The translations under genes and the position numbers were made by a program. From Candidatus Poribacteria bacterium (GTDB taxonomy: Bacteria; Poribacteria; WGA-4E; PCPOR2b), in NCBI GenBank assembly GCA_022826645.1, contig JAJDUM010000017.1:1-64000 (forward strand): a stretch of 64,000 bases of DNA. The letters are read 5' to 3'. Shown here in pieces: positions 26,734 to 36,537 of this stretch (position 1 is its first letter; every line of letters begins with the position of its first letter). The notes under the pieces are model-generated. The model did no database searches. It saw nothing but the letters and a program-made list of their open reading frames with translations, and was not told the origin of the DNA.

Positions 26734-28299
26734 TTATATTACTTGGCTCGCTTTCCCTTCCCAATACTTTGCCCTTAACTCCCGCTTGAGGATTTTTCCG
26801 TAGTTATTCTTGGGCAGTTCTTCCACAAAATCGACCGATTTCGGTCGTTTGTAACGCGCAATATGGTTTGTGCAGAAGTCGATTAGTTTCGCTTCTGTTA
26901 CCGTGCGCTCTGACACAAGTGAAACAACCGCTTTAATTGACTCACCCCACACTGGATCCGGTACACCGATAACGGCAACCTCTCGAACCGCGGGATGTTG
27001 GACAATAACTTCCTCGATTTCACGGGGATATACGTTTTCTCCTCCACTGATAATCAGGTCTTTCGAGCGATCCATCAGAAAAAGGTAGCCGGACTCATCA
27101 ATGTAACCCATGTCCCCCGTATGCAGCCATCCATTCCGCAAAGTTTCGGCGGTGGCTTCGGGATCTCGCCAATATCCTTTCATCACCAGATCTGAGCGTG
27201 TGACGATCTCTCCCATCTCCCCAGGCGGAAGTTCGTTATCGTCGGCATCCACAATTCTCATCTCAACATCGGTGCGTGGAATTCCCGCCGACGCCAATCG
27301 TTTCATCTGATCCGTATCTCCATGGAGCCGGTGGTCATCGTGGGATAGATAGGTGATGGTCATGGGAGATTCCGCCTGACCGTACAGTTGGACAAGACAG
27401 GGACCCAGCTTTTCCATCGCTTGGATCAGATCATCGACTAACATCGGCGCGCCACCGTAATTCAACGCTTTGAGGGAACTGTGGTCGTATCGGTCTACCG
27501 CTGGACTATCTACCAGCAGCTTAATCATGGTTGGCGCGGCGAACATGTTTGTCACACGGTACGTTTCAATCGCTTTCAACACCTGTTCCGGGTCAAAGGA
27601 TTTTGCCTCTAAAATAACGTTCGCTGCCGCCTTACCGATGTTAGGCAACGCATAGCATCCGCTTCCGTGTGATAAGGGAGCAGCGTGGAGAGCGACATCG
27701 TTGGGACCAAATCCTGGACACATATCCGCGTAGAAGTTCATCGTCATGCCGAGCAAGTTACGATGTGTCAACATCGCACCTTTGGGCTGCCCTGTCGTCC
27801 CTGAGGTATAAAATAGCCACGCCACGTCATCGGGTACAACCTCCGCCTCCTCAAACTGATCTGCTTCACCAGATAGCACACCTTCATAATCCAAAAACGG
27901 GTCCCGCGCCTCAGATAAGGTTATAATATGAGCCACCTGTTTTAGGTCGTTCCGGATGTCGATAATCGCTTCGTTGAATTCGGACGAAATAATCGCCACC
28001 CTTGCTTCAGAATGGTTGATGATGAAGGCAAACTCTCTGGGGTGTAAGCGAAAATTAATGGGTATAGTACCACAACCCGCCTTGAAACAGGCAAACATCG
28101 CCTCCAACATTTCGGGACAATTATACATCAACACCGCCACGTTATCCCCCAGTTGGACGCCAAGTCTGCGAAGTCCATTTGCCAACCGATTGACTCGCAC
28201 ATTAAACTCCGCATAGGTCAGTTCCCGTGAGCCGTATGCCATTGCGAGATTCTTGGGGAAAGTTCGAGCGGATTTTGTCAGTAGTTTGCCGATGTTCAT
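26734..28299 (-). CDS. AMP-dependent acyl-CoA synthetase
   Basis: A 521-residue member of the ANL adenylating family. The P-loop-like motif is FYTSGTTGQPKGAMLTHRN, then GQAESPM in place of the usual YG.TE, the hinge MDRSKDLIISGGENVYPREIEE, and the catalytic Lys in PKNNYGKILKREL. These enzymes adenylate a carboxylate and transfer it to coenzyme A. Length is standard for medium- and long-chain or aromatic acid ligases. It is the first gene of the operon with the SCP2-type thiolase and DUF35 protein, so it probably supplies their acyl-CoA substrate. Confidence 0.93.
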   Translation of the reverse strand: MNIGKLLTKSARTFPKNLAMAYGSRELTYAEFNVRVNRLANGLRRLGVQLGDNVAVLMYNCPEMLEAMFACFKAGCGTIPINFRLHPREFAFIINHSEARVAIISSEFNEAIIDIRNDLKQVAHIITLSEARDPFLDYEGVLSGEADQFEEAEVVPDDVAWLFYTSGTTGQPKGAMLTHRNLLGMTMNFYADMCPGFGPNDVALHAAPLSHGSGCYALPNIGKAAANVILEAKSFDPEQVLKAIETYRVTNMFAAPTMIKLLVDSPAVDRYDHSSLKALNYGGAPMLVDDLIQAMEKLGPCLVQLYGQAESPMTITYLSHDDHRLHGDTDQMKRLASAGIPRTDVEMRIVDADDNELPPGEMGEIVTRSDLVMKGYWRDPEATAETLRNGWLHTGDMGYIDESGYLFLMDRSKDLIISGGENVYPREIEEVIVQHPAVREVAVIGVPDPVWGESIKAVVSLVSERTVTEAKLIDFCTNHIARYKRPKSVDFVEELPKNNYGKILKRELRAKYWEGKASQVI

Positions 28300-28363
28300 T
28301 TGCCCACCCCATCAACTGTTCATATCAACCATCCTGCTATCCCCTCGTGTGAGGAACGATACG

Positions 28364-28903
28364 TCATCTGTCCGCAACCACCTCCAAGACAGATCCTGTA
28401 GTTACATTTTCACGAGAGGCTTTGACCTCGATTTTTTTTGTATCTGCCTGTTCAAAAATCCTGATTACGACCACATCTCCTCCAATCTGGCAGCGGATAG
28501 CATTCCCCTCTACCAGTACGGAGGTTGGGTTCCAGTCGGCTTCAACGCGCTCCGCGTAAGCTGCCAAAGCGGCGTGGATTGTGGCCTCAGGGGTTCCGCC
28601 CTCAAGAATCGTCGCGCGTCCAACATGGGCAGCCTCATTTGCTGCTCCTTCCAAGCGATCCTCTTCCGATTCACGCGTCCGCTGGCTCTCCTCTGTTTCA
28701 CCACGTAATACCACATAAAAGATAGCACCTAATACGATGACAAAGCCAGCCGTAATGAAGACTACAGTTAGGCGCATTTCATCCTTGCGGAGGTCGTCGC
28801 GGTGATGTGGAAAAAAAGCATCGTGGGCGTAAGCCAAACATGGCAAGCAGGTCAGACAGATAAGCGTTGCAAGCCCGACAGCGATGCACACTTTTCTGGT
28901 CAT
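28364..28903 (-). CDS. Small exported membrane protein of unknown function
   Basis: I do not recognise this family. The ATG at 28903 follows AGGAG; an adjacent TTG is less likely. The 179-residue product has an N-terminal signal-like segment (VGLATLICLTCLPCLAYAH), a short polar stretch (HDAFFPHHRDDLRKDEMRL), one clear transmembrane helix (TVVFITAGFVIVLGAIFYVVL) and then a charged soluble domain rich in Glu that ends in short strands (DVVVIRIFEQADTKKIEVKA). The layout slightly recalls OadG-type small subunits but the match is too weak to name it. It stands alone and is divergent from the CPBP protease gene. Confidence 0.65.
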   Translation of the reverse strand: MTRKVCIAVGLATLICLTCLPCLAYAHDAFFPHHRDDLRKDEMRLTVVFITAGFVIVLGAIFYVVLRGETEESQRTRESEEDRLEGAANEAAHVGRATILEGGTPEATIHAALAAYAERVEADWNPTSVLVEGNAIRCQIGGDVVVIRIFEQADTKKIEVKASRENVTTGSVLEVVADR

Positions 28904-29051
28904 CAAGTTGACTCCTGTGAGTTCCGCCTATCGGCGGTGGAAAGGATAAGAACCGGACGAGATTCAGTATATCACACTACGGAAAGGTAATCAATTGGAA
29001 TATGACAGGCTGGAGGCACCTGCCATTATGCGAAAAGCGCCAAATACCCTG

Positions 29052-29080
29052 TTGAAAGCCCTTGAGAGATATGCTATACT
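29052..29080 (+). promoter_or_regulatory. Sigma-70-type promoter for the CPBP protease operon
   Basis: TTGAAA (29052-29057) and TATACT (29075-29080) with a 17-bp spacer, about 40 bp upstream of the GTG start at 29121. Confidence 0.6.
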
Positions 29081-29120
29081 AACGACGGGGAGTCAAGATG
29101 GGAGGAAATGAGGACAACCT

Positions 29121-29843
29121 GTGAACCCTTGGATAAAAGAAAAAGGGGAAAAATACTTACATGGCTGGGACCGGCGCTCAGCTATCGTCTTACTCAGTAC
29201 GCCTGTGTTGCTGACGCTGTACCATTTCATTGGACGCAGAAGGGTCTTCACACAGCTCTTTGGGAGGTTCTTCCTTGAGCATCCACTCAGGGGGATTCTT
29301 AAATACTTCTACTGGTTCTGGATGCCCGCGGTAACACTGTTACTTTTACCGGTCCTTGTAATCAAGTTGGGCATAAAGGACAGAATCCGCGATTACGGTT
29401 TCCGTTTGACTGGAGGTAGGTTGGGTTGGGGGTTTGTCCTCGGTGGCTGGCTGCTCATGCTACCACTGATTGCTTTGGCTTTACAGTTTCTACCCTCTTT
29501 CCAGCAGAAATATCCGCTCTCCGACGCCGCCGGCACCAGTTGGAAGGTGTTTATCGCGTACGAACTTTCCTATGGCGTTTACATGTTCTGCTGGGAGTTC
29601 TTCTTTCGGGGTTTTATGCTTTTCGGATTGGAGAAACGGTTTGGAAATCACAGCATTCTGATCCAAAATATTCCGTTCGTCCTTAAGCACACAACCAAAC
29701 CCTTTACGGAAGCAGTGGGGTCAATCGTGACGGGAATTGTGCTTGGGGTCCTCGCTCTGGAAACACGGTCTTTTATCTACGGCGCAGCAGTCCACTGGCT
29801 TGTTGCTGTGTCGATGGATGTACTTGCACTTGCGTGGAAATGA
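29121..29843 (+). CDS. CPBP (CAAX/ABI) family intramembrane endopeptidase
   Basis: A 240-residue membrane protein starting at GTG behind GAGGA. It has several hydrophobic helices. The CPBP core is visible: WEFFFRGFMLFG corresponds to motif 1 (EExxxR, here with Phe at the second Glu), FVLKHTTKP carries the motif 2 His, and IVLGVLALETRSFIYGAAVHW contains the last motif with its His. Family members cleave proteins in the membrane or act in bacteriocin immunity and stress signalling. The missing second Glu is seen in other bacterial members and need not abolish activity. The gene is 9 bp upstream of nnr. Confidence 0.85.
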   Translation: MNPWIKEKGEKYLHGWDRRSAIVLLSTPVLLTLYHFIGRRRVFTQLFGRFFLEHPLRGILKYFYWFWMPAVTLLLLPVLVIKLGIKDRIRDYGFRLTGGRLGWGFVLGGWLLMLPLIALALQFLPSFQQKYPLSDAAGTSWKVFIAYELSYGVYMFCWEFFFRGFMLFGLEKRFGNHSILIQNIPFVLKHTTKPFTEAVGSIVTGIVLGVLALETRSFIYGAAVHWLVAVSMDVLALAWK

Positions 29844-29852
29844 GAAGAAACG

Positions 29853-31406
29853 ATGAAAGTTGTCACCGCACAAGAGATGCGCCAAATCGATCAGCAGACC
29901 ATTGAGCAGATTGGCATCCCGGGTGCCGTGCTAATGGAACATGCGGGGAGTGAGGTTGTCCGAATCCTTCGTGAACACTTTCCTGAATGCCAACGTGTCG
30001 GGATTGTTGTGGGCAAAGGAAACAACGGTGGCGATGGATTGGTTGTTGCAAGACAACTCGCACACGCGGGTCAACCAATTCAGATTTTTCTCGTTTCGCC
30101 TCCAGAGAGCTTCGCTGGCGATGCGCTGACGAACCTGCAGATCGCACAGAGGTTGGCATTGCCTATCACACCGGTCCTGTCGGACGGCGAATTAAAGGGG
30201 TTGAAAAGCCAGCTTGCATCATCTGATCTAATCGTAGATTCTATTTTCGGCACCGGGTTAAGAGGTGGCGTGCATGGCTTCATTGGGGACGTCATTGCGT
30301 GTATCAATCGAAGCGGGAAACCGGTAGTTGGCATCGATCTCCCCTCCGGACTATCGGCGGATACCGGGATAGCGGAAGGGGCATGCGTCCAAGCAAGCCA
30401 CACCGTGACCATAGGACTTCCTAAACGAGGGAACCTTATTCATCCGGGGGCAGCCCTCACGGGCCAGCTTGACGTCGTCGACATCGGCTTCCCACCGAGT
30501 GTCATTGATGCACAAGATATTCAGATAAACTGGACTCGACCGTCTGACGCGGCGCGAATTCTGCCGCCACGCCCAACCCATTCGCACAAAGGCACCTATG
30601 GTCGCGTATTTGTCGTCGCTGGCTCGGTGGGTATGACCGGCGCCGCAGCCTTGACGAGTGCGGGGGCATTGCGCGCTGGCGCGGGCTTAGTGACACTGGG
30701 CACCCCGAAAAACCTCAACCCGATTTTAGAGGTGAAACTTACCGAAGTGATGACGCTTCCGCTGCCTGAAACAGCCGAAGGATCTTTGGCGTCGGAAGCA
30801 AAGATAGATATCATTGAAGCCATCGAGCGTACCAAATCAGTGCTCGCGATTGGTCCTGGGCTTTCACAGCACCCGGAAACTGTTTCACTCGTTCACAGTG
30901 TGATCCGCGAAAGCGATACCCCAACCGTCATCGATGCGGATGGTATAAACGCGCTTGCGAAATCGACGGATGTCCTTTCCTCGCTATCGCCGCAAACGGT
31001 ACTTACGCCCCATCCGGGTGAAATGGCGAGACTGCTTGGTGGAACGATCAAAGCACTGGAACGGGATAGGATAGGTCTTGCTCAACGATTCGCGCAAGAC
31101 CACAACGTTACACTTGTCCTCAAAGGGGCACCAACAGTTGTGGCACGTGAGGACGGAGAGGTGTGGATTAATTCCACTGGCAACGCCGGTATGGCAACTG
31201 GTGGAATGGGGGATGTGCTAACAGGGCTTATCGCAGGACTGATGGCACAAAAAATCTCCGCCTTCGATGCTGCCGTGTTGGGCGTCTATCTCCACGGATT
31301 AGCGGCAGACCTCATTGCTAAAAAGATCGGATTGCACGGACTAATGGCGGGAGATGTACTGAATAACGTCCCCGAAGCGATAAAACGGTGTGGTGCACCG
31401 TGTTAA
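29853..31406 (+). CDS. nnr: Bifunctional NAD(P)H-hydrate epimerase / ADP-dependent dehydratase
   Basis: This 517-residue enzyme repairs hydrated NADH and NADPH. The N-terminal epimerase domain (about residues 1-215) contains GIVVGKGNNGGDGLVVARQL and VDSIFGTGLRG. The C-terminal ribokinase-like dehydratase (about 235-510) contains HKGTYGRVFVVAGS, AIGPGLSQHPET, TPHPGEMARLLG and GNAGMATGGMGDVLTGLIAG, where the Asp is catalytic and the glycines bind ADP. This is the complete two-domain layout of bacterial YjeF proteins. It is a housekeeping metabolite-repair gene, probably co-transcribed with the upstream protease. Confidence 0.96.
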   Translation: MKVVTAQEMRQIDQQTIEQIGIPGAVLMEHAGSEVVRILREHFPECQRVGIVVGKGNNGGDGLVVARQLAHAGQPIQIFLVSPPESFAGDALTNLQIAQRLALPITPVLSDGELKGLKSQLASSDLIVDSIFGTGLRGGVHGFIGDVIACINRSGKPVVGIDLPSGLSADTGIAEGACVQASHTVTIGLPKRGNLIHPGAALTGQLDVVDIGFPPSVIDAQDIQINWTRPSDAARILPPRPTHSHKGTYGRVFVVAGSVGMTGAAALTSAGALRAGAGLVTLGTPKNLNPILEVKLTEVMTLPLPETAEGSLASEAKIDIIEAIERTKSVLAIGPGLSQHPETVSLVHSVIRESDTPTVIDADGINALAKSTDVLSSLSPQTVLTPHPGEMARLLGGTIKALERDRIGLAQRFAQDHNVTLVLKGAPTVVAREDGEVWINSTGNAGMATGGMGDVLTGLIAGLMAQKISAFDAAVLGVYLHGLAADLIAKKIGLHGLMAGDVLNNVPEAIKRCGAPC

Positions 31407-31476
31407 GCATGAGAGCATGAACTGGGCATATCGGGAATAACAGGATTTTAACATACAGAAAAGAGAGGAACAGGCT

Positions 31477-32421
31477 ATGAAAATTATCACCTCTGGCTTT
31501 AGCGAAGAACAACTGGCAGCCGCCCGCGCAATCGCACCTGACGCCGAATTCGTGACACCGGCAACGGACGAGGAGTTACAACGCGAGATCGAGGAGGCGG
31601 ATGCTATTTTTGGTGGGGCAACCCCAGAACTTATTCGGCGTGCCAAAAAACTCCGCTGGATTCAAACCGGAAGTGTCGGTGTTGAAGGGCTTAGATTTCC
31701 TGAGTTGATTAACAGTGATATCGTCCTTGCAAATGCACGCGGCACAACAGCCGTAAACATCTCCGAGCATGTCATGGCGCTTATCCTTGCTTTCACACGA
31801 ACGCTAAATATCACGATTAAGCGGCAGATGGAGAAGGTGTGGGAGAGTCGCGCAAATATGCCAGTGCTTGAAATTGCAGGCGAAACGATCGGGATCCTCG
31901 GTCTCGGCAGCATCGGATTAGAGGTCGCCAAACGGGCAGCCGCTTTTGACATGCGCATCCTTGCGGTGGATCCGACGGCGACGCACAAACCGGATTACGT
32001 TGAGTCCCTCTGGAAAACCGATAAGCTGCACGACATGCTAAGTCAATCGGATTGGGTTGCGATCTGCTGCCCACTAACAGTCGAAACGGAAGGCATCATG
32101 GGCGCAGCTGAATTTCGGGCGATGAAGTCAACGGCATTCCTTATTAACATTGCAAGGGGTAAAATTGTTGACCAAGACGCGCTGGTTGATGCACTGCAAG
32201 CCAACGAACTCGCCGGAGCGGGACTTGATGCTTTGGAGCCGGAACCGCTTCCGCAGGAGAGCGCGCTATGGGAGATGGAAAATGTCATCATCACGCCGCA
32301 TCACGCGGGCCAATCTCCGAAAGCACCTAATCGTGTTTTTGAACTCTTCTGTGAGAATCTCAAGCGTTTCGTCGCCGGAGAACCGTTGATCAATGTAGTT
32401 GATAAAACACGCTGGTACTAA
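31477..32421 (+). CDS. D-2-hydroxyacid dehydrogenase
   Basis: A 314-residue NAD-dependent dehydrogenase of the phosphoglycerate/glyoxylate reductase family. The nucleotide-binding motif is ILGLGSIGLEVAKRA, with Asp at the end of the next strand (LAVDP), suggesting NAD over NADP. The catalytic set is present: Arg in INIARGKIVDQDAL, Glu in LDALEPEPLP, and His in ITPHHAGQSP. The substrate (glyoxylate, hydroxypyruvate, or a sugar-derived 2-ketoacid) cannot be fixed. The ATG follows GAGGAA. It stands 33 bp before pdxA, which suits a link to 2-keto or erythronate metabolism. Confidence 0.93.
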   Translation: MKIITSGFSEEQLAAARAIAPDAEFVTPATDEELQREIEEADAIFGGATPELIRRAKKLRWIQTGSVGVEGLRFPELINSDIVLANARGTTAVNISEHVMALILAFTRTLNITIKRQMEKVWESRANMPVLEIAGETIGILGLGSIGLEVAKRAAAFDMRILAVDPTATHKPDYVESLWKTDKLHDMLSQSDWVAICCPLTVETEGIMGAAEFRAMKSTAFLINIARGKIVDQDALVDALQANELAGAGLDALEPEPLPQESALWEMENVIITPHHAGQSPKAPNRVFELFCENLKRFVAGEPLINVVDKTRWY

Positions 32422-32454
32422 CAAGGTAAGAACTGAGAGGGAGATCCCTCTAAT

Positions 32455-33474
32455 ATGGGAAACGACGCATTACCAACAGTTGCAATCAGTACTGGCGATC
32501 CAGCCGGTATCGGTCCCGAGGTTGTCCTTAAAGCACTGGCAGATCAGGAGTTGCTAAACACTGCCCGCTGGGCGGTCATCGGCGATGCAGCCATTCTGGA
32601 GATGACTGGTGCACAGATCGGTTTGAAGCGACCGGATTGGGTCATTCGAGATGGGAATTCCCCACAGCGGTCTGGTCATAGCGTGGCGCAGCTATCCTTA
32701 ATAGACGTACACCAAATTGAACCTTCCCAGTTCGCGATCGGCAAACTCAGTGCAGCTTGCGGCAGCGCGGCTCTTGAATATGTTCGCGCAGCGACCCAAC
32801 TCTGCCTTGACGGTCAGGCGGACGCCATGGTAACTGCCCCTTTGAATAAAGAAGCGGTGTCTTTAAGCGGACGGAAATTCACGGGACATACAGAATTTAT
32901 CGCAGAGTTGTCCGAAGCAACAGAGTCACGCATGTTGCTTGTCAATGACCGCCTACGGGTTATCCACGTCTCCACCCACTGCTCCTTGCGGAGTGCTTGT
33001 GAGCTACACACTCCCAGAATTCTGCGCACTATTCAACTCGGTCATGAAGCGCTCCAGTCTCTTGGTTTTGCCGAGCCGCGAATCGCTGTGTGTGGCCTGA
33101 ACCCGCACGCTGGTGAAAATGGATTATTCGGAAGCGAAGATCTCAGCATCATCGTTCCCGCTATCCGATCCGCTCAAGAAATGGGGATGATGTGCGAAGG
33201 ACCATTCCCCGCCGACACAATTTTTATACAGGCGGTTAGGGGTCGGTATGACCTCGTGGTGGCGATGTATCATGATCAAGGTCATGTACCCATGAAGCTG
33301 CTTGACTTTGAAAACACCATCAACGTTTCGCTGGGGCTTCCCATCGTTAGGACATCTGTCGACCATGGCACGGCATTCGACATTGCGGGAAAAAATCAGG
33401 CAGATCCCAGCAGTATGAAGGCAGCGATGAAGTTAGCGGTTACGATGTCTCTGAACCGGCGCAAAATCGGATAG
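32455..33474 (+). CDS. pdxA: 4-hydroxythreonine-4-phosphate dehydrogenase family (PdxA)
   Basis: A 339-residue metal-dependent dehydrogenase. Motifs of the family are ISTGDPAGIGPEV at the N-terminus, VTAPLNKEAV, FTGHTEFIAEL, HVSTHCSLR, CGLNPHAGENGLFG, and the metal/phosphate site MYHDQGHVPMKLLDF with VDHGTAFDIAG. PdxA oxidises 4-phosphohydroxy-threonine in pyridoxal phosphate synthesis. PdxA2 homologues instead serve sugar-acid catabolism, and both are hard to separate by eye; the 2-hydroxyacid dehydrogenase next door fits either. The ribosome site lies in a short hairpin (GAGGG / CCCTC, 32437-32450), which might damp translation. Confidence 0.92.
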   Translation: MGNDALPTVAISTGDPAGIGPEVVLKALADQELLNTARWAVIGDAAILEMTGAQIGLKRPDWVIRDGNSPQRSGHSVAQLSLIDVHQIEPSQFAIGKLSAACGSAALEYVRAATQLCLDGQADAMVTAPLNKEAVSLSGRKFTGHTEFIAELSEATESRMLLVNDRLRVIHVSTHCSLRSACELHTPRILRTIQLGHEALQSLGFAEPRIAVCGLNPHAGENGLFGSEDLSIIVPAIRSAQEMGMMCEGPFPADTIFIQAVRGRYDLVVAMYHDQGHVPMKLLDFENTINVSLGLPIVRTSVDHGTAFDIAGKNQADPSSMKAAMKLAVTMSLNRRKIG

Positions 33475-33519
33475 CGGTTTTGTTCGATTAGATTGTTGCG
33501 ATAAGAAAGGGTAGGAAAG

Positions 33520-36393
33520 ATGAATTCATTACAAGCAACGCTATTTCGATACCTACTACTGATCGTGATACCTTTAATCGTAACACCTACGACTACAGTG
33601 GGGAACGAAGAACAGCGTAAAGCGGTTGAAAAAGATTACCGCAAGGTTCTCAGAGAGAAGAAACCTGAGAAACAGGTCCAAAAACATCGTGACTTAGTTA
33701 ACAAGTGGAAAGAGGAAGGCAATCTTGAAATCCTCGTCTCCCTTTACGAAGCTGACGCAGCCTCAGAACACCTCAATGCAGGTTTGCATTACGGTTTAGG
33801 TTACGCTTACGCCATACAAGGTAGAATAGATCTGAAGCAGACCGCGGTCTTATTTGAAAAGGCTGCACACGAATTTCAGCAAGCACTCTTGCTTGCTCCA
33901 GCTCTATCGCAGGCGTATTTCAGCCTTGGTGCGATCTATCAAGAACAGGGTAAGTTGGCACTGGCAGCCCGAGAAATGAAGGCGTGCTTGAAATTGAATC
34001 CCGAGTATTTCCCCGCGCACTATCGGCTGGGTGAAATCTACCTCCAACAGGATAACCCCGAAGCTGCGCTTGAATCCTTTCAGACGGTTCAGAAAATAAA
34101 CTCAAAATGGGCACGTCCCTACTACGGAATCGGGTTGGCACATTTCAAACAGGGGAATGACAACGCTGCCCGGGAAGCGTTTGAGGAAGCAATTCATCGT
34201 AATCCTAAATTTGCGGATGCCCATTTCAAATTGGGGCAGGTTCTCGCAAAGGAGGGATTCTTTGATCACGCATGGGGAGCATATGAAACGGGCAAGCAAT
34301 ACCAATCTTATACAGCAGAGGACCTGTATGAATTGGCAGCCATTTTCGCTCAAGAAGGCAACCAAGAGGGGGCAATAGATATATTTAGACACATAATTGA
34401 GAGCATTGACCCGACCCACACCGCCGCACTCCTCCAACTCGGCGAACTCTATTACGTCACCGAGCAGGTAGACCTCGCGGTTGCACGCTATAGGGAGGCG
34501 ATCGAAGCAGACACCTCGCTCAAAAACTACTTCATGGAACAACTCGCTCCCTATCATGCTGGATTGATGGGGAGAGATGAAGCGGGGTCCATCGTTACCC
34601 GGTTTCTGGCTGTCCTCCCCGACGACCCACGTGCGTCGTTCTACTACGCTCAAATACGGGCTGACGCAGGCAACTTGGCCGATGCTATCCAGTCTTACGA
34701 AAGAGTCATAACGTTGCTTGGCTCAGATGAAACCCGCGCCGATGTCGAATTTTCACCGGAGCACCTGCTGGATACTTATAGGTTTTTAGGGGACGCTTAC
34801 TATCTACAGGAGTATTATGAGAAGGCAAGAACGTCCTATTTGCGGGCAATTGGGATGGATCCAGACCTGGAGCGCTATTTCTTCAATCAGGGCAGATCCG
34901 CTTTCGACGCCGAGCAATATGATCTCGCAATTGAGCCGTTCAACAAATTTATTCTCATCTATCCGGAGGATATTGAAGCGACATACCTGCTTGCGCGCAG
35001 TTACGAAGCATCCGAGGATAGAGTAGAGGCTTTGCGCTTTTATCTGCGAACCCTTGAGCTTGATCCGAACCGTACGGATGCCCTGACGCGGTCGACACAG
35101 ATTTATTTAGATCAGAGTGATACCCAGAACGCGCTGATAATGCTGACCCGCTTAACCGCACTGGATCCAACGAATATTGAAGCGTACTATCTTTCCGGTC
35201 TTTCACACCTTGAATTGGAACGCCCCGGGGACGCTCTCAATGCTTTCTTGGCAACCGTTGATCTCGATCCGAATCACCTCGATGCGCACATCCAAATTGC
35301 GTCCTTGTATGAAACGCAAGGGGATACAGATGGTGCCATCGCGCAGCACGAAACGATAATCACACTCGATCCCTCGCGACCTGACTCGTTCCTTCACCTT
35401 GGACGGTTATATCTGCGGCGAGGTGATAGAGATAACGCCATCCGCGTGTACGAGCCGGGTCTGGAACTCGAACCGAACCATCCGCAGGCACAGTACGCCT
35501 TGGGAGCAATTTTTGAGGAACGCGAGGAGATCGAAAAGGCTATCAAGCACTTCGGACTCGCGAACCAATACGACGACAGACATTACGATTGGCACTTCCG
35601 CTATGCGCGTCTGCTGGACCGTTATGCTGAGACTTTGGATGATTATGATGCCTATGCGGCAATGGCGGTCGAGGAATATAATCAGACCATCAGTCTAAAA
35701 GACGACTATGCCGCACCCTACCTCTATCGCGGGTTAATCACACGCCGCTACAAACATATCGGTGACACGCTCTACCGACACGGCCAGATTGCGCAAGATT
35801 TCAAACGGGTAATAACGCTTGAACCGAACAATTCCGAGGCGTACTACTACCTCGGCATGACTTATATGGATCTGGATCAGCATCAGGAGGCCAAAGAGAT
35901 ATTTTTGAAAACGCTTGAGTTCAATAAAGTGTATGCAGGCATCTATCTTAATCTTGGACTAATAGCGGAATCGGAAGACGAGCACGAGAAAGCGATCGCC
36001 TATTTTGAAAAGGAGCTTGAAATCAACCCAGAGTCTGTCGCCACCTATCAGCGGCTCGGCGATCTTTACAGCAGTTATAGCACCGACTATGGGCGTGCTG
36101 TAGAAGTGTTGGAGAAAGCCTTAGAGTTACAACCGCACCATGTCGCAACGCTGATTAACTATGCAAGCACGCTCTACTATCTGGATCGTCTTGGCGCAGC
36201 GACAGAGCATTTTGAAATGGCGATTCAGTTAGACCCAAAGAATCTGACGGCGAACTACAACCTTGCCTTGATGTATGAGTACACCGGCAAAAAGCAGCAA
36301 GCAATTAGCCGATGGAAAAGCTTCCTCGGACTGGACCCGCCTGCCGAGTGGAAAGCAGATGCGGAACAGCACCTACGGCAACTTCAACCGTAA
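33520..36393 (+). CDS. Large exported TPR protein
   Basis: A 957-residue protein with an N-terminal hydrophobic signal (LFRYLLLIVIPLIVTPTTTV) followed by about twenty tetratricopeptide repeats through the whole length, of the type AYFSLGAIYQEQGKLALAAREMKACLKLNP. A basic/charged stretch (residues about 30-70) precedes the first repeat. TPR arrays form scaffolds for protein complexes; in the periplasm they often organise envelope assembly. No catalytic domain is visible. The ATG follows AGGA. Next genes have unrelated products, so its partner is unknown. The distantly similar TPR tail of the gene at 3224 shows that this motif is frequent in the genome. Confidence 0.88.
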   Translation: MNSLQATLFRYLLLIVIPLIVTPTTTVGNEEQRKAVEKDYRKVLREKKPEKQVQKHRDLVNKWKEEGNLEILVSLYEADAASEHLNAGLHYGLGYAYAIQGRIDLKQTAVLFEKAAHEFQQALLLAPALSQAYFSLGAIYQEQGKLALAAREMKACLKLNPEYFPAHYRLGEIYLQQDNPEAALESFQTVQKINSKWARPYYGIGLAHFKQGNDNAAREAFEEAIHRNPKFADAHFKLGQVLAKEGFFDHAWGAYETGKQYQSYTAEDLYELAAIFAQEGNQEGAIDIFRHIIESIDPTHTAALLQLGELYYVTEQVDLAVARYREAIEADTSLKNYFMEQLAPYHAGLMGRDEAGSIVTRFLAVLPDDPRASFYYAQIRADAGNLADAIQSYERVITLLGSDETRADVEFSPEHLLDTYRFLGDAYYLQEYYEKARTSYLRAIGMDPDLERYFFNQGRSAFDAEQYDLAIEPFNKFILIYPEDIEATYLLARSYEASEDRVEALRFYLRTLELDPNRTDALTRSTQIYLDQSDTQNALIMLTRLTALDPTNIEAYYLSGLSHLELERPGDALNAFLATVDLDPNHLDAHIQIASLYETQGDTDGAIAQHETIITLDPSRPDSFLHLGRLYLRRGDRDNAIRVYEPGLELEPNHPQAQYALGAIFEEREEIEKAIKHFGLANQYDDRHYDWHFRYARLLDRYAETLDDYDAYAAMAVEEYNQTISLKDDYAAPYLYRGLITRRYKHIGDTLYRHGQIAQDFKRVITLEPNNSEAYYYLGMTYMDLDQHQEAKEIFLKTLEFNKVYAGIYLNLGLIAESEDEHEKAIAYFEKELEINPESVATYQRLGDLYSSYSTDYGRAVEVLEKALELQPHHVATLINYASTLYYLDRLGAATEHFEMAIQLDPKNLTANYNLALMYEYTGKKQQAISRWKSFLGLDPPAEWKADAEQHLRQLQP

Positions 36394-36537
36394 ACAGGAA
36401 AGGAACCACCCGTTTTATTGGGCTGCTGCTGTGTTCTCTAAATAATTCATTAGTTCATTACTGAACTAAAATCCTTTCACTCGTTGTCATCTGTACAACA
36501 GATAGGTCAACTGTAGTGCAATATGGGGGAAAAATTC

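Noticed and set aside
32437..32450. GAGGG/CCCTC hairpin before pdxA as a riboswitch
   Set aside because: Too short and simple to be an aptamer; it may only hinder the ribosome site.
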